Shown: positions 1 through 6,358, counted from the first letter of the stretch. The stretch: DNA of 13,302 nt from Synechococcus sp. CO36386bin_37 (GCA_011525445.1 WTGE01000050.1:1-13302), one strand, 5' to 3'. The notes: generated from the sequence alone by a model not told the origin. Translations and numbers: made by a program.

Positions 1-140
1 GAGAACGGTTCACCGGGGGCCTTCGGGTCGGGATGGAACGCCCCCTGGTCCTCCCAGGCCTGCTGCCAGCGGGCCTCCGTGCCAACCGGGTCGTAGGTCT
101 TGGCCAGTTCGGGCACGGGAGGAACACAAACGCAGGACAT
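1..140 (-). CDS. valS: Valyl-tRNA synthetase, N-terminal fragment (runs off the left edge)
   Basis: Cytosolic class I aminoacyl-tRNA synthetase that charges tRNA-Val with valine using ATP. Only the first 46 codons are in the window, read leftwards from an ATG at 140. After a short leader the translation contains LAKTYDPVGTEARWQQAW and then a GAFHPDP segment. These match the N-terminal part of bacterial ValS that precedes the PPPNVTG-type nucleotide-binding motif, which would lie outside the window. An in-frame GTG at 116 (VPELAK...) is an alternative start and would remove the odd Cys-rich leader MSCVCVPP. The gene is divergent from the Nif11-like gene at 208, so 141-207 should carry both promoters. 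Identification rests on recalled family sequence and is confident despite the short length. Confidence 0.88.
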   Translation of the reverse strand, partial: MSCVCVPPVPELAKTYDPVGTEARWQQAWEDQGAFHPDPKAPGEPF

Positions 141-207
141 ATGGTCTCAAAAGACGCCCTTGGGCCAGCCAAACGCGATGATCAAACGGCATCAATGCCA
201 TCGATCC

Positions 208-489
208 ATGGACCTGCCCTCCAACGATCTGAGCTCTGCAATCCAACAGATGCTTGAAGCGGTTGATCAGAACGATGACCTCAGAAGAGGATTGAGGATG
301 GCGACAACAGCAGCAGCCGTGAGCGAAGTTGCAGCCCAGGCAGGAGTTCGCATCGAGCCTGCTGCGTTGGTGAAGCACTATGCACAGCGGCTATGCGATG
401 CGGCCGATAAAACCGCAGTTCACAACTTTGATCTGTGCAGTTGGGATGCTGGAGAATTGATGTGGGCAATGAAGCACTGGCAGTCTTGA
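208..489 (+). CDS. Small Nif11-like domain protein
   Basis: A 93-residue protein. Residues about 7-57 fit the Nif11-type helical pattern: a hydrophobic helix (AIQQMLEAVDQ), then DLRRGL, an A-T-x-x-x-V segment, an AQAGVRI turn and a final LVKHY helix. The C-terminal third (NFDLCSWDAGELMWAMKHW) is Trp-rich and looks like a conserved tail. Nif11 domains occur as leaders of ribosomally made peptides in picocyanobacteria and as free-standing proteins of unknown role. There is no Gly-Gly cleavage site and no Cys/Ser/Thr-rich core after the domain, so I read it as free-standing, not as a peptide precursor. An in-frame ATG at 178 would add ten residues (MIKRHQCHRS); neither start has a clear Shine-Dalgarno. 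The domain call comes from pattern recognition by eye. Confidence 0.65.
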   Translation: MDLPSNDLSSAIQQMLEAVDQNDDLRRGLRMATTAAAVSEVAAQAGVRIEPAALVKHYAQRLCDAADKTAVHNFDLCSWDAGELMWAMKHWQS

Positions 490-725
490 GCCAGGGAATA
501 AAGCAACACAACCAATCAACGCTTCACTCTCTCAATCTTGCCCGAGGGTTCAACAACGCAACTGAAACGCAATCACCGTTTCTGCCAAAAGGTGTGACAA
601 GCGATTGGATCCAACCGAAGATCACTCTGACGGGGATTGAATCGATTTCACGGACCACCCATCAACCACCGCCAGAACCTCTCAACATCACGATCGGCAA
701 AGGGCAAATCAAGCTGCTTCACGGA

Positions 726-1352
726 TCACGAGTGAGCCAACCTCTGCAAGTAGGCCGAGCGTGAACCAGCATTGATCCAACCTGTGGCAATCGTCTTACT
801 CAGATCAGGGTTGACCCGACCACGATGGATGTGTGATGGCCCTGCAGGGAAAATCACCAACTTGCCTCGCTCGGCAGGTTCATGGTGCTGCTGCCAATGA
901 AATTCTGTGCCAGCCTCCTCAACTGAATTGCAATACAGAATCCAGGCCAAAGCGCGATGGACGGGTTCTGTCTCTTCCTGACTGATCGTCCAATCACAGT
1001 GCCATTGTTTGAACCCTTCTCCAGGGGCATAACGCTGCAGATTGAAGATCGGCATCACGAACAACTCTTGATCCGGACAAACGGAACGGAACAGCGGTCT
1101 TTCCTGCAAATAACGCTCCAATCCGGCTGAAACGCCTCGCATAATCACGTCGGACAGACCGAAAGCATCGGGATCGTTGCGATCAATCGCCACCAAACTG
1201 ATGTCCGTCGACACTTTGGCGGGCTCACCAGCATCGCCAGGTCCAAACGCCACTCCGGGGCGCTGGAGATCAATGCGACGATCAAAAAAATCCATCACCC
1301 CATCGGCAACAGCCTCGAAACCAGCGTTGCGATACCGGGCGAGCAGGTCCAT
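726..1352 (-). CDS. 2-oxoglutarate/Fe(II)-dependent oxygenase
   Basis: A 208-residue protein of the double-stranded beta-helix Fe(II)/2OG oxygenase superfamily, which couples 2-oxoglutarate decarboxylation to hydroxylation of a substrate. The iron-site pattern is visible: WHCD gives His118 and Asp120, and the distal His is His174 or His176 in SHIHRG. It is followed by Lys186 and an IATGW strand, in the place where a basic residue binds the 2OG carboxylate. The FPAGPSHIHRG...TGW block resembles the prolyl-4-hydroxylase-like family. The substrate cannot be told from sequence. The start lies two bases after the stop of the upstream gene (1355-1834), so the two are probably co-transcribed and translationally coupled. 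There is no signal peptide, so it should be cytosolic. Confidence 0.85.
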   Translation of the reverse strand: MDLLARYRNAGFEAVADGVMDFFDRRIDLQRPGVAFGPGDAGEPAKVSTDISLVAIDRNDPDAFGLSDVIMRGVSAGLERYLQERPLFRSVCPDQELFVMPIFNLQRYAPGEGFKQWHCDWTISQEETEPVHRALAWILYCNSVEEAGTEFHWQQHHEPAERGKLVIFPAGPSHIHRGRVNPDLSKTIATGWINAGSRSAYLQRLAHS

Positions 1353-1354
1353 GT

Positions 1355-1834
1355 TCAGGCCGATTCAGAACGTTTCCAGGGAATCGAAACGACCCCATCA
1401 AGACGTTGCCATTGACTGCGATCAGCAGCCACCAGATCCAGCAACTCAATCCGCTCCAAGGCTCGCGACAACCGCTCTGGAGCCAAAACGGACGCATCCT
1501 GCGGAACCTGAGACAGCACGAGCACCTGGGAATCGGCAGGATCAGCGAGTACACGAAGTTCGAGATCGCCCAGCTCCCTCTCGAAAAATGTCCGGCGTAA
1601 TCGCATGGTGATTTTGTCGCCAAGAGACTGAGCGAAAAACTCCAAGCTCTCCGTTTCACCAGCCAACCCACAATTCAAGGCAAGCCAGATCATCAATTTG
1701 GCCCAACTGTCAACCGTCCAAAGCGGTTGGAAACTGAGACGGTGCTGTCGAATCAGCTCCAAAAGGGCGAAGTCCACAAGAGTTCCTTGCAGCTGATCAG
1801 GATCCGGAAGACTCATACCGAACGTCTGCTTCAA
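1355..1834 (-). CDS. Conserved hypothetical protein, first gene of the oxygenase unit
   Basis: A 159-residue soluble protein that I do not recognise. It has a helical N-terminal half (LVDFALLELIRQHR, then a Trp-rich WTVDSWAKLMIWLALNCG segment) and a C-terminal half with alternating strands and helices (LGDLELRVLADP, RALERIELLDLVAADRSQW). There is no signal peptide or membrane span. The start is a TTG at 1834, chosen because a strong purine-rich Shine-Dalgarno (GGGAGGGAA, 1841-1849) lies 6-9 bases before it. An in-frame ATG at 1816 (MSLPDPDQ) lacks such a site but looks like a natural N-terminus and cannot be excluded. The two-base gap to the downstream oxygenase suggests a shared function or regulation. 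Real gene likely; function unknown. Confidence 0.75.
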   Translation of the reverse strand: MKQTFGMSLPDPDQLQGTLVDFALLELIRQHRLSFQPLWTVDSWAKLMIWLALNCGLAGETESLEFFAQSLGDKITMRLRRTFFERELGDLELRVLADPADSQVLVLSQVPQDASVLAPERLSRALERIELLDLVAADRSQWQRLDGVVSIPWKRSESA

Positions 1835-1840
1835 GACATC

Positions 1841-1849
1841 TTCCCTCCC
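1841..1849 (-). promoter_or_regulatory. Strong Shine-Dalgarno favouring a TTG start
   Basis: On the minus strand this reads GGGAGGGAA, an excellent match to the anti-Shine-Dalgarno. Its GGAGG core is nine bases before TTG 1834 and 27 bases before the rival ATG 1816. It also sits just before an ATG at 1839 that opens a two-codon mini-ORF (ATG TCT TGA), whose stop overlaps the TTG. Confidence 0.6.
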
Positions 1850-1887
1850 GGAGGCCAGACTGGTGATGTGAACGTCCGTCTTAGACC

Positions 1888-2145
1888 ATGACCCTGGATC
1901 TCAACGATCCCGAACTCGAGTTCTCGGATCTGGTGTACGCCTATCAGAGCTGGGTAATGGCAGTGATCAATGACGAGAAACTCGACGGCGATGACTTGCT
2001 GCTCACCGATGAAATCGCTGAAGATGCTCTCAATGCCATGCGCTTCTTGCCAGGCGAAGTGACAAGCGCGATCGAAACCTCTTTAGCTCGTGTCTATGAC
2101 GTTGATGCTGACGAACTCGCGGAGTTGCTTTTCCCCGAAGACTGA
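1888..2145 (+). CDS. Small acidic conserved hypothetical protein
   Basis: An 85-residue, strongly acidic protein with many Asp and Glu and few basic residues. It appears all-helical, with segments FSDLVYAYQSWVMAVIND, IAEDALNAMRFLP and VTSAIETSLARVYDVDADEL. There is no signal peptide, membrane span or cysteine. I do not recognise a named family; the composition suggests a small soluble protein of the type conserved in marine picocyanobacteria. It is divergent from the 1355-1834 gene with a 53-base gap and stops 39 bases before the downstream dehydrogenase, so it may lead a three-gene unit with the SDR and zur. No clear ribosome-binding site precedes the ATG. Confidence 0.75.
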   Translation: MTLDLNDPELEFSDLVYAYQSWVMAVINDEKLDGDDLLLTDEIAEDALNAMRFLPGEVTSAIETSLARVYDVDADELAELLFPED

Positions 2146-2184
2146 TCGAAACAGCAAGACTGGGCCATCTTTGACGTCAGTTCC

Positions 2185-3102
2185 ATGGGTTGGACCCTGA
2201 AGGACATCCCAGACCAAACAGGACGCTTGGCACTCGTCACCGGAGCCAACAGCGGCCTGGGACTGGAAACCACGCGAGCACTGCTGCAAAAAGGTGCAAC
2301 AGTACTCATGTCTTGTCGTGACCAATACAAAGGTGAAGCTGCTCGACAAGAGCTGCTGGCTCAAGGCTCGACCCTTGAACTGCTGTCTCTTGATCTGTCG
2401 GACCTCACAAGCGTTCAAGCATGCGCCCAGCTTGTTCAAGAACGCTATGGGCATCTGGACCTTCTGATCAACAACGCAGGGGTGATGGCACCACCGCGCC
2501 AACTGAGTTCACAAGGCTTCGAAATGCAGTTTGCTGTTAACCATCTCGGCCACATGGCGCTTACACAAAGGCTGTTGCCATTGATGGAAGGCCGTCCTGA
2601 TGCACGAGTCGTCACCGTGACGTCTGGAGCTCAATATTTCGGCCGGATGCAATGGTCGGACATGCAGGGCGAACAGAGCTATGACCGATGGGGTGCATAC
2701 AGCCAAAGCAAACTGGCCAATGTGATGTTTGCGCTCGAACTGAATGAACGCCTTGCCCAAAAGCAAAGTACGGTGATTTCACTCGCTGCTCACCCGGGGC
2801 TCGCCCGAACCAATCTTCAACCCGTCTCCGTTGCCGCTTCCGGTGCCTGGCAAGAATCACTCGCTTACCGGCTCATGGATCCGTTGTTCCAAAGCGCAGC
2901 GATGGGTGCTTTACCCCAGTTGCACGCTGCCACAGCTAACAGTGCCAAAGGAGGAGAGCACTTTGGACCGGGAGGCTTCGCATCCATGCGAGGAACACCG
3001 ACACGACAGCCCGTGGCCCGCAATGCCAGAGACCCGAAACAACGGGAGCGGCTCTGGGTTCTGAGCGAAGAAATGATTCAATCCAAGCTGGCCCATTCCT
3101 GA
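2185..3102 (+). CDS. Short-chain dehydrogenase/reductase, retinol-dehydrogenase/POR-like group
   Basis: A 305-residue classical Rossmann-fold oxidoreductase that uses NAD(P)H. The dinucleotide motif TGANSGLG is at residues 19-26, NNAG at 96-99, the structural Asn in AVNHLGH near 119, catalytic Ser147, and the YSQSK active site with Tyr172 and Lys176. SCRD at 43-46 (Arg45 after the second strand) hints at NADP preference. The overall pattern, including HPGLARTNL, resembles the retinol dehydrogenase/protochlorophyllide reductase-like branch. True light-dependent POR is a separate gene with extra conserved cysteines, so I do not call it por. The substrate is unknown. Only six bases separate its stop from zur, so co-transcription is likely. 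Confidence 0.88.
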   Translation: MGWTLKDIPDQTGRLALVTGANSGLGLETTRALLQKGATVLMSCRDQYKGEAARQELLAQGSTLELLSLDLSDLTSVQACAQLVQERYGHLDLLINNAGVMAPPRQLSSQGFEMQFAVNHLGHMALTQRLLPLMEGRPDARVVTVTSGAQYFGRMQWSDMQGEQSYDRWGAYSQSKLANVMFALELNERLAQKQSTVISLAAHPGLARTNLQPVSVAASGAWQESLAYRLMDPLFQSAAMGALPQLHAATANSAKGGEHFGPGGFASMRGTPTRQPVARNARDPKQRERLWVLSEEMIQSKLAHS

Positions 3103-3108
3103 ATCACC

Positions 3109-3534
3109 ATGGCGTCTCGCTCAACAGGAAGCCGAAATCGACAGCAGCGCCTTCTGGAGGCGTTGCGAGATTCAGGCAATGAAATGAGTGGTCAACAACT
3201 CCATCGTCAAATGGAAAGCGGATCCCATGCCATGGGGCTAGCCACTGTCTATCGAAACCTCAGACAACTTCAACAGCAGGGGCTGATTCGCTGCAGACAC
3301 CTCCCAACCGGAGAAGCCCTGTATGCACCGGTGGAACACGACCGACATCATCTGACCTGCGTGGATTGCGGCAAAACCAAACCCCTGAAGCACTGTCCAA
3401 TTCACGGACTTGAAATCCCTACGGAAGAGCAGTCTGATTTTCAGCTCCTGTTCCACACTCTCGAATTTTTCGGGATTTGCACAGATTGCCAACGCGATCC
3501 AAGCCGAACCGGTTCAGATAAGCAACAACTTTGA
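3109..3534 (+). CDS. zur: Zinc-uptake regulator, FUR family (Zur/FurB)
   Basis: A 141-residue FUR-family repressor. The N-terminal winged helix is at about residues 8-75 (HxQM...GLATVYRNLRQLQQQGL) and the metal-binding dimerisation domain follows. Two CxxC pairs (Cys84/Cys87 and Cys124/Cys127) form the structural zinc site. His80/His81, Cys96, His99, Glu102 and His116 are candidates for the sensory site. HHLTC-x2-CG, a CPIHGLE segment and FHTLEFFGIC closely follow cyanobacterial Zur/FurB rather than the iron sensor Fur or PerR. In this group Zur represses zinc importers (znuABC) and related genes when zinc is plentiful; no znu genes are in the window. It directly follows the SDR gene (6-base gap), an unusual partner. 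The stop codon is embedded in a short palindrome. Confidence 0.87.
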   Translation: MASRSTGSRNRQQRLLEALRDSGNEMSGQQLHRQMESGSHAMGLATVYRNLRQLQQQGLIRCRHLPTGEALYAPVEHDRHHLTCVDCGKTKPLKHCPIHGLEIPTEEQSDFQLLFHTLEFFGICTDCQRDPSRTGSDKQQL

Positions 3535-3547
3535 ATCCGTGGATTCA
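3532..3547. repeat. Perfect 16-base palindrome over the zur stop codon
   Basis: TGAATCC-GT-GGATTCA is a 7-2-7 inverted repeat that starts with the TGA stop of zur. In RNA it could fold into a short hairpin, but no T-run follows, so it is a poor intrinsic terminator. It could also be a protein-binding site or chance. Confidence 0.4.
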
Positions 3548-3649
3548 TCGACCGCGCATAGATTAAAACATTCAGATTTAACCGTAGAGCAATAATTTAA
3601 AAAATCAGTTTACCTGCTCCATCAAAGTGGCCACACAATGCCTGGCCTG

Positions 3650-3671
3650 AATTATTGTACCTACAATTATT
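3650..3671. repeat. Near-perfect palindrome, candidate operator
   Basis: AATTATTGTA-CC-TACAATTATT pairs at nine of ten positions around a two-base centre. Its AT-rich, dyad-symmetric form is like FUR-family operators in general, but it does not match the usual Zur box pattern (TGATAAT-N-ATTATCA) closely. It lies about 115 bases after zur and is not close upstream of any gene I can support. Confidence 0.35.
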
Positions 3672-3922
3672 ATCGAGAGTTTACGACATCAAAATCAACA
3701 GTTTTTAGGCTGGATATACATGGATCGAAGAAATATTCCAACATCAACGGCGCAGCAAAAAATAAAATTCTTTTTACAACTTCTCATGCAGCGAAGACCA
3801 ATCAACAACAGATCGCATGACATAACATTGCATGTCAAAAAAAGATAGAGCTCATCACATTCACCCACAACCCAAAAACAGTGTTTAATTTTCAATAACT
3901 TAAACGATTCCCTCAAACATTC

Positions 3923-3948
3923 AAAAAGCCCTACTCATCGAGCAGGGT
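3923..3948 (-). terminator. Rho-independent terminator for the secreted-protein gene
   Basis: Read on the minus strand: CCCTGCTC, loop GAT, GAGTAGGG, then CTTTTT. The eight-pair stem has one G-T wobble and a three-base loop and is followed by five T. It lies about 45 bases after the stop at 3993, correctly oriented for that gene, and supports it being a real transcription unit. Confidence 0.8.
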
Positions 3949-3992
3949 TGATGAAACTTTCTTTAACCCCCCGATTACGCCTTAGTGCACGC

Positions 3993-4349
3993 TCACCATC
4001 TCACTCGAATATCGCCACCGTTGGGTCCACGGAATGTCACGCCCCCCTCGGGCCTCCCAGGCTCGTAACGGGGACCCCAGTCAATCGGCCGGCGTCCTGT
4101 CCACCAACTACCGTTGCGCCTGCAAACACCATCACCCTCATAGTGATATCCGATGGCACAAACTTGGTGGTCTCTTCTGTGCTTCGGCTTGCAGTACCCA
4201 GCGCCATAGGCAGAGCCAGTCTGAACCCAATGCCAACCAGGGCCACAGTTTTGAGCCGCACTCGCAGGAGCTCCCGAAATCGAGAGGGATTGCAAAGCTG
4301 CAAAGCAAGCTATTGCCACCTGTCCAATCTTCATCAACGGATTCAGCAT
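3993..4349 (-). CDS. Small secreted Cys/Trp/Gly-rich protein
   Basis: A 118-residue protein with a Sec signal peptide: Lys7, a hydrophobic core (VAIACFAALQSL) and an ASA cleavage site near residue 31. The mature part is about 87 residues, rich in Gly, Trp, Arg and Tyr. It has four cysteines (NCGPGW, GYCKP, VCAIGY, GVCRRN) that could form two disulfides, and it ends in a basic RGPNGGDIRVRW tail. It should act in the periplasm, outer layer or outside the cell; function is unknown. The chosen ATG gives a conventional signal peptide. A longer form from ATG 4400 has a better Shine-Dalgarno (AGGA, four bases away) but an acidic, long N-region. A terminator follows the gene and the neighbours are AT-rich, so it may be an accessory gene. 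Confidence 0.7.
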   Translation of the reverse strand: MLNPLMKIGQVAIACFAALQSLSISGAPASAAQNCGPGWHWVQTGSAYGAGYCKPKHRRDHQVCAIGYHYEGDGVCRRNGSWWTGRRPIDWGPRYEPGRPEGGVTFRGPNGGDIRVRW

Positions 4350-4868
4350 CACTGCCACACCATGGCTCGCATCCGCCTTGATGTCAGCAGATTGTTGCAT
4401 TCTTTCCTGGAAAGGCCTGCCTACAAAACAAAGATGGTCAGCAAGCAATCCACTGCAATAGCCAAACAGATGCAAAAACAAATCATGATCATGGACGAGC
4501 CTGCAGCGATCAACAACACATCGATGAAGGGGCATAATGATGTTGGGAGCCATTGTGGATCTTTTGACCCCAAATCATCATTGAAAGCACAAGCATGCAC
4601 ACACAAAACGACGCGATTTCAGCGAAAACATGCCGTAAAAGCAATGCAGAACAGCCAACAATCAAGATTATCTTTGCCACAGAAATTGGCCTGACTTCAC
4701 CATAAATGAATCCAACTTAAGCAAGATCAAGATTTATCGACACGACTTTGTTAATCAAAACAAAAATCTCAGCCACTGAACCACGCCGATACAAATTATC
4801 GCAACGAAAGACGTCATTTAAAAACAACTTCAACCAAGTTTATTGACCAAAAATTGACAAGCTACGGA
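4350..4868. other. Gap upstream of the secreted-protein gene
   Basis: About 520 bases with no gene I can support. It should carry the minus-strand promoter of the secreted-protein gene and the weak terminator of the small-gene pair at 4820-4840. A hydrophobic minus-strand ORF at 4421-4606 (61 codons) is discussed among the rejected items. The right half (from about 4700) is very AT-rich. Confidence 0.5.
4820..4840 (-). terminator. Weak candidate terminator after the small-gene pair
   Basis: On the minus strand AACTT-GGTTG-AAGTT is followed by GTTTTT. The five-pair, AU-rich stem is weak, but it lies 28 bases after the stop at 4869 with the T-run on the correct side. Confidence 0.35.
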
Positions 4869-5069
4869 TCAGCCCACTTCAGGCTGAAACGAATGTTCTA
4901 GCAGACACCTGAATAACTGATCTTTGCTTTCGGCAAGAAACTGCTGCTCCAACGGTTCACCTCCCGGCCAATTGCGAAGCGCATCGCTTGTTGTTTTATA
5001 AGCCAAAACAAGAGCTTCATGGCTTAGATGGATTGTCGCAACAACTTCAACTGGAAATTCTTCTGACAT
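4869..5069 (-). CDS. Small hypothetical protein, second of a tandem pair
   Basis: A 66-residue soluble, acidic protein. It has a beta-like start (FPVEVVATIHLSHEALVLAY) followed by helices (SDALRNWP and LEQQFLAESKDQLFRCLLEH). There is no signal peptide or membrane span, and it has a single cysteine. I do not recognise a family. The ATG is 10 bases after the stop of the 52-residue gene upstream, with the same strand and tight spacing, so the two are very probably co-transcribed and may work together. A weak terminator-like hairpin follows. Amino-acid composition and the regular helix pattern make it look like a real protein rather than noise, but this is a judgement by eye. Confidence 0.6.
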   Translation of the reverse strand: MSEEFPVEVVATIHLSHEALVLAYKTTSDALRNWPGGEPLEQQFLAESKDQLFRCLLEHSFQPEVG

Positions 5070-5079
5070 AAAAATCTCA

Positions 5080-5238
5080 CTACTTATCAGAAATAATGCG
5101 AGCCGTCGCTTCTTTCTGCTTGTAATAAAGTTCTAGAAGCTGTCCTGCAACCTCCTTCAATTCTTCGAGATCACTCGCTTGCTGTATAGCTCCTTGAAGC
5201 CGACGCTTCTCGAACTCTACGTGAAGAGGCATACCCAT
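5080..5238 (-). CDS. Very small helical protein, first of a tandem pair
   Basis: A 52-residue protein, short enough to be missed by many gene callers. It reads MGMPLHVEFEKRRLQGAIQQ and continues as a predicted helical hairpin: QGAIQQASDLEELKEVAGQL, then LELYYKQKEATARII. The second ATG at 5232 (MPLHVEFEKR) is an equally good start. The heptad-like spacing of Leu, Ile and Val with charged residues between suggests a coiled-coil or small-partner protein. It resembles short picocyanobacterial and cyanophage proteins with an EFEK...L..L....LL..YY pattern, but I cannot name a family. It is followed after 10 bases by the 66-residue gene. No Shine-Dalgarno is visible. Confidence 0.62.
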   Translation of the reverse strand: MGMPLHVEFEKRRLQGAIQQASDLEELKEVAGQLLELYYKQKEATARIISDK

Positions 5239-5674
5239 GGCAGACCAGCAACTGCGATTAAAAGTAAAGAAAATTCAAGATTAGATTTGTAGTCATTTGT
5301 ACTCAAAGCAGATTCCAACACCACAGACACTCCAAAGGGTGGCTCAGAAGCAGAAACTCAAAAGCGTTCATTTTGAACATCAACCCTCGCTTCCTGAAGC
5401 TCACCAAGCGATCCATGACTTGGAAGAGCAGAGCCCTTGACGCAATATCAAGAGACATTCTCCAGTAGTCCAGTGATTCAAGCCAACAAGTGAACAAAAC
5501 AACTGACGTGTTCATGGACAGCTTGGAGTCATCCTTAACATCGACGGATATCCGCAAACTTCCCGACTCATGTGATTGAAACCGTTTCCCGAACCCTCAA
5601 ACCAAAGACTTGCTTAGAGGCACAGCAGCATCGAAAAGCAAATCAAAGCGTAAGGGACCAAAACAAATTTTTAA
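5239..5674. other. Intergenic region between the small-gene pair and the TerB-like gene
   Basis: About 435 bases separating divergent genes, so both promoters should lie here. I see no convincing coding region. A minus-strand ORF at 5303-5557 starts with TTG and has no family features. No strong hairpin or repeat was seen. Confidence 0.5.
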
Positions 5675-6223
5675 ATGCATACTGAATTGAAAGTAACCGC
5701 ACAAACGCGATTGATGCCCAACAGCAGCACCATCACTCTCCTACAGCTCATTCAAGAAGTCGCCTATTGCGACGGATCCATGTCGCGAGAAGAAGAGCAA
5801 CTCATCGAGGCTGCAGTTGAAAACTATGGTCTTCGGGAAGACCATGAAACTCTGATGAATCGGTTGGTGGAAAATTATTCAACAACCTGTATCCCCAGTA
5901 GTGTCGCAAGAGGAAGCACTCAAAGAGTTGAACGCGATGTACTGCTTAGGCGTGTTGGTAGGTTTGCCTCGCAAGAGGAAAAAGATCTTGCTATCAAGCT
6001 TGCTTATCTGACTGCAAGCGTTTCCAAAAATACAACCGACGCAGACAAGATCAATAATGACGAGCGTAAAATTTATCAGCAGCTTTTAGAGGTCATTCAG
6101 TATCCCGAAGAACGCATTCAAATAATTGAAGAAGCGGCAAGAAAAGAACTTGAAGAATGGAGTCGTCCATCCCTGAAAGAGTTGCTTCTGAGCTGGCTGG
6201 GTACACTTAAATCCGAATCTTAA
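5675..6223 (+). CDS. TerB-like (tellurite-resistance/DjlA N-terminal fold) protein
   Basis: A 182-residue helical protein. The first half contains LLQLIQEVAYCDGSMSREEE (residues 22-41), the typical TerB pattern: a hydrophobic helix, then an Asp-Gly turn and acidic residues able to bind a metal. The second half repeats the pattern as AIKLAYLTASV followed by TDADKINNDERKIYQQLLEV (121-140). TerB-fold proteins are cytosolic and linked to stress or membrane-associated complexes, but there is no terC, terD or J domain nearby, so its role is open. An ATG at 5714 (MPNSSTITLLQ) is a plausible alternative start. It is flanked by long gaps in the AT-rich stretch, converging on the downstream oxygenase. 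The fold assignment is by motif only. Confidence 0.65.
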   Translation: MHTELKVTAQTRLMPNSSTITLLQLIQEVAYCDGSMSREEEQLIEAAVENYGLREDHETLMNRLVENYSTTCIPSSVARGSTQRVERDVLLRRVGRFASQEEKDLAIKLAYLTASVSKNTTDADKINNDERKIYQQLLEVIQYPEERIQIIEEAARKELEEWSRPSLKELLLSWLGTLKSES

Positions 6224-6345
6224 TCAAGGCTATCTCAAAAAAGACTCGCAAAATAAGCCATAGGTAACATACTTAATCAAGCCAATGTTGCATCGACTCC
6301 ATGATATTGAAACGCTTCTGGCTTGAGTAGGCTGGATACAATGAT

Positions 6346-6358
6346 CCACTCTTAGTGG
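6346..6358. repeat. Short hairpin between convergent genes
   Basis: CCACT-CTT-AGTGG can form a five-pair stem with a three-base loop, lying between the convergent TerB-like and oxygenase genes. Neither side has a clear T-run, so a bidirectional terminator role is only possible. Confidence 0.3.

Larger units (their letters stand above)
3535..3992. other. AT-rich gap between zur and the secreted-protein gene
   Basis: About 460 bases with no convincing gene. It contains the palindrome at the zur stop, an imperfect palindrome at 3650-3671, an inverted repeat TGACAT...ATGTCA at 3818-3837, and the minus-strand terminator at 3923-3948. One 60-base line (3841-3900) has 20 G or C. The two ORFs over 60 codons here (3638-3820 plus, 3695-3916 minus) show no family features. 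Confidence 0.6.

Noticed and set aside
10..378. 122-codon minus-strand ORF at the left edge
   Set aside because: It is in a different frame from ValS, whose N-terminus is recognisable there, and it overlaps the Nif11-like gene antisense.
435..764. 109-codon plus-strand ORF after the Nif11-like gene
   Set aside because: It overlaps the end of one gene and the antisense end of the oxygenase, and the translation shows no domain-like pattern.
3818..3837. Inverted repeat TGACAT-N8-ATGTCA as a terminator
   Set aside because: The stem is short and the T-run (on the minus strand) lies on the wrong side for termination; it is noted only as a repeat within the gap.
3638..3916. Two overlapping ORFs on opposite strands (3638-3820 plus, 3695-3916 minus)
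   Set aside because: Both have random-looking composition in very AT-rich DNA and contain inverted repeats more typical of non-coding sequence.
4421..4606. 61-codon minus-strand hydrophobic ORF with one likely membrane span
   Set aside because: T-rich sequence gives hydrophobic codons by chance; no ribosome-binding site and a poor N-terminus. It could still be a small membrane protein, as it ends 20 bases before a Shine-Dalgarno-bearing ATG at 4400.
3948..4694. 248-codon plus-strand ORF covering the secreted-protein gene
   Set aside because: It is the antisense shadow. Its translation is Ser/Thr/His/Arg-rich with no fold features, while the minus strand has a signal peptide, four ordered cysteines and a terminator.
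5303..5557. 84-codon minus-strand ORF starting with TTG
   Set aside because: No recognisable domain, irregular Leu/Cys/Trp-rich end and no conserved-looking motif; probably spacer.
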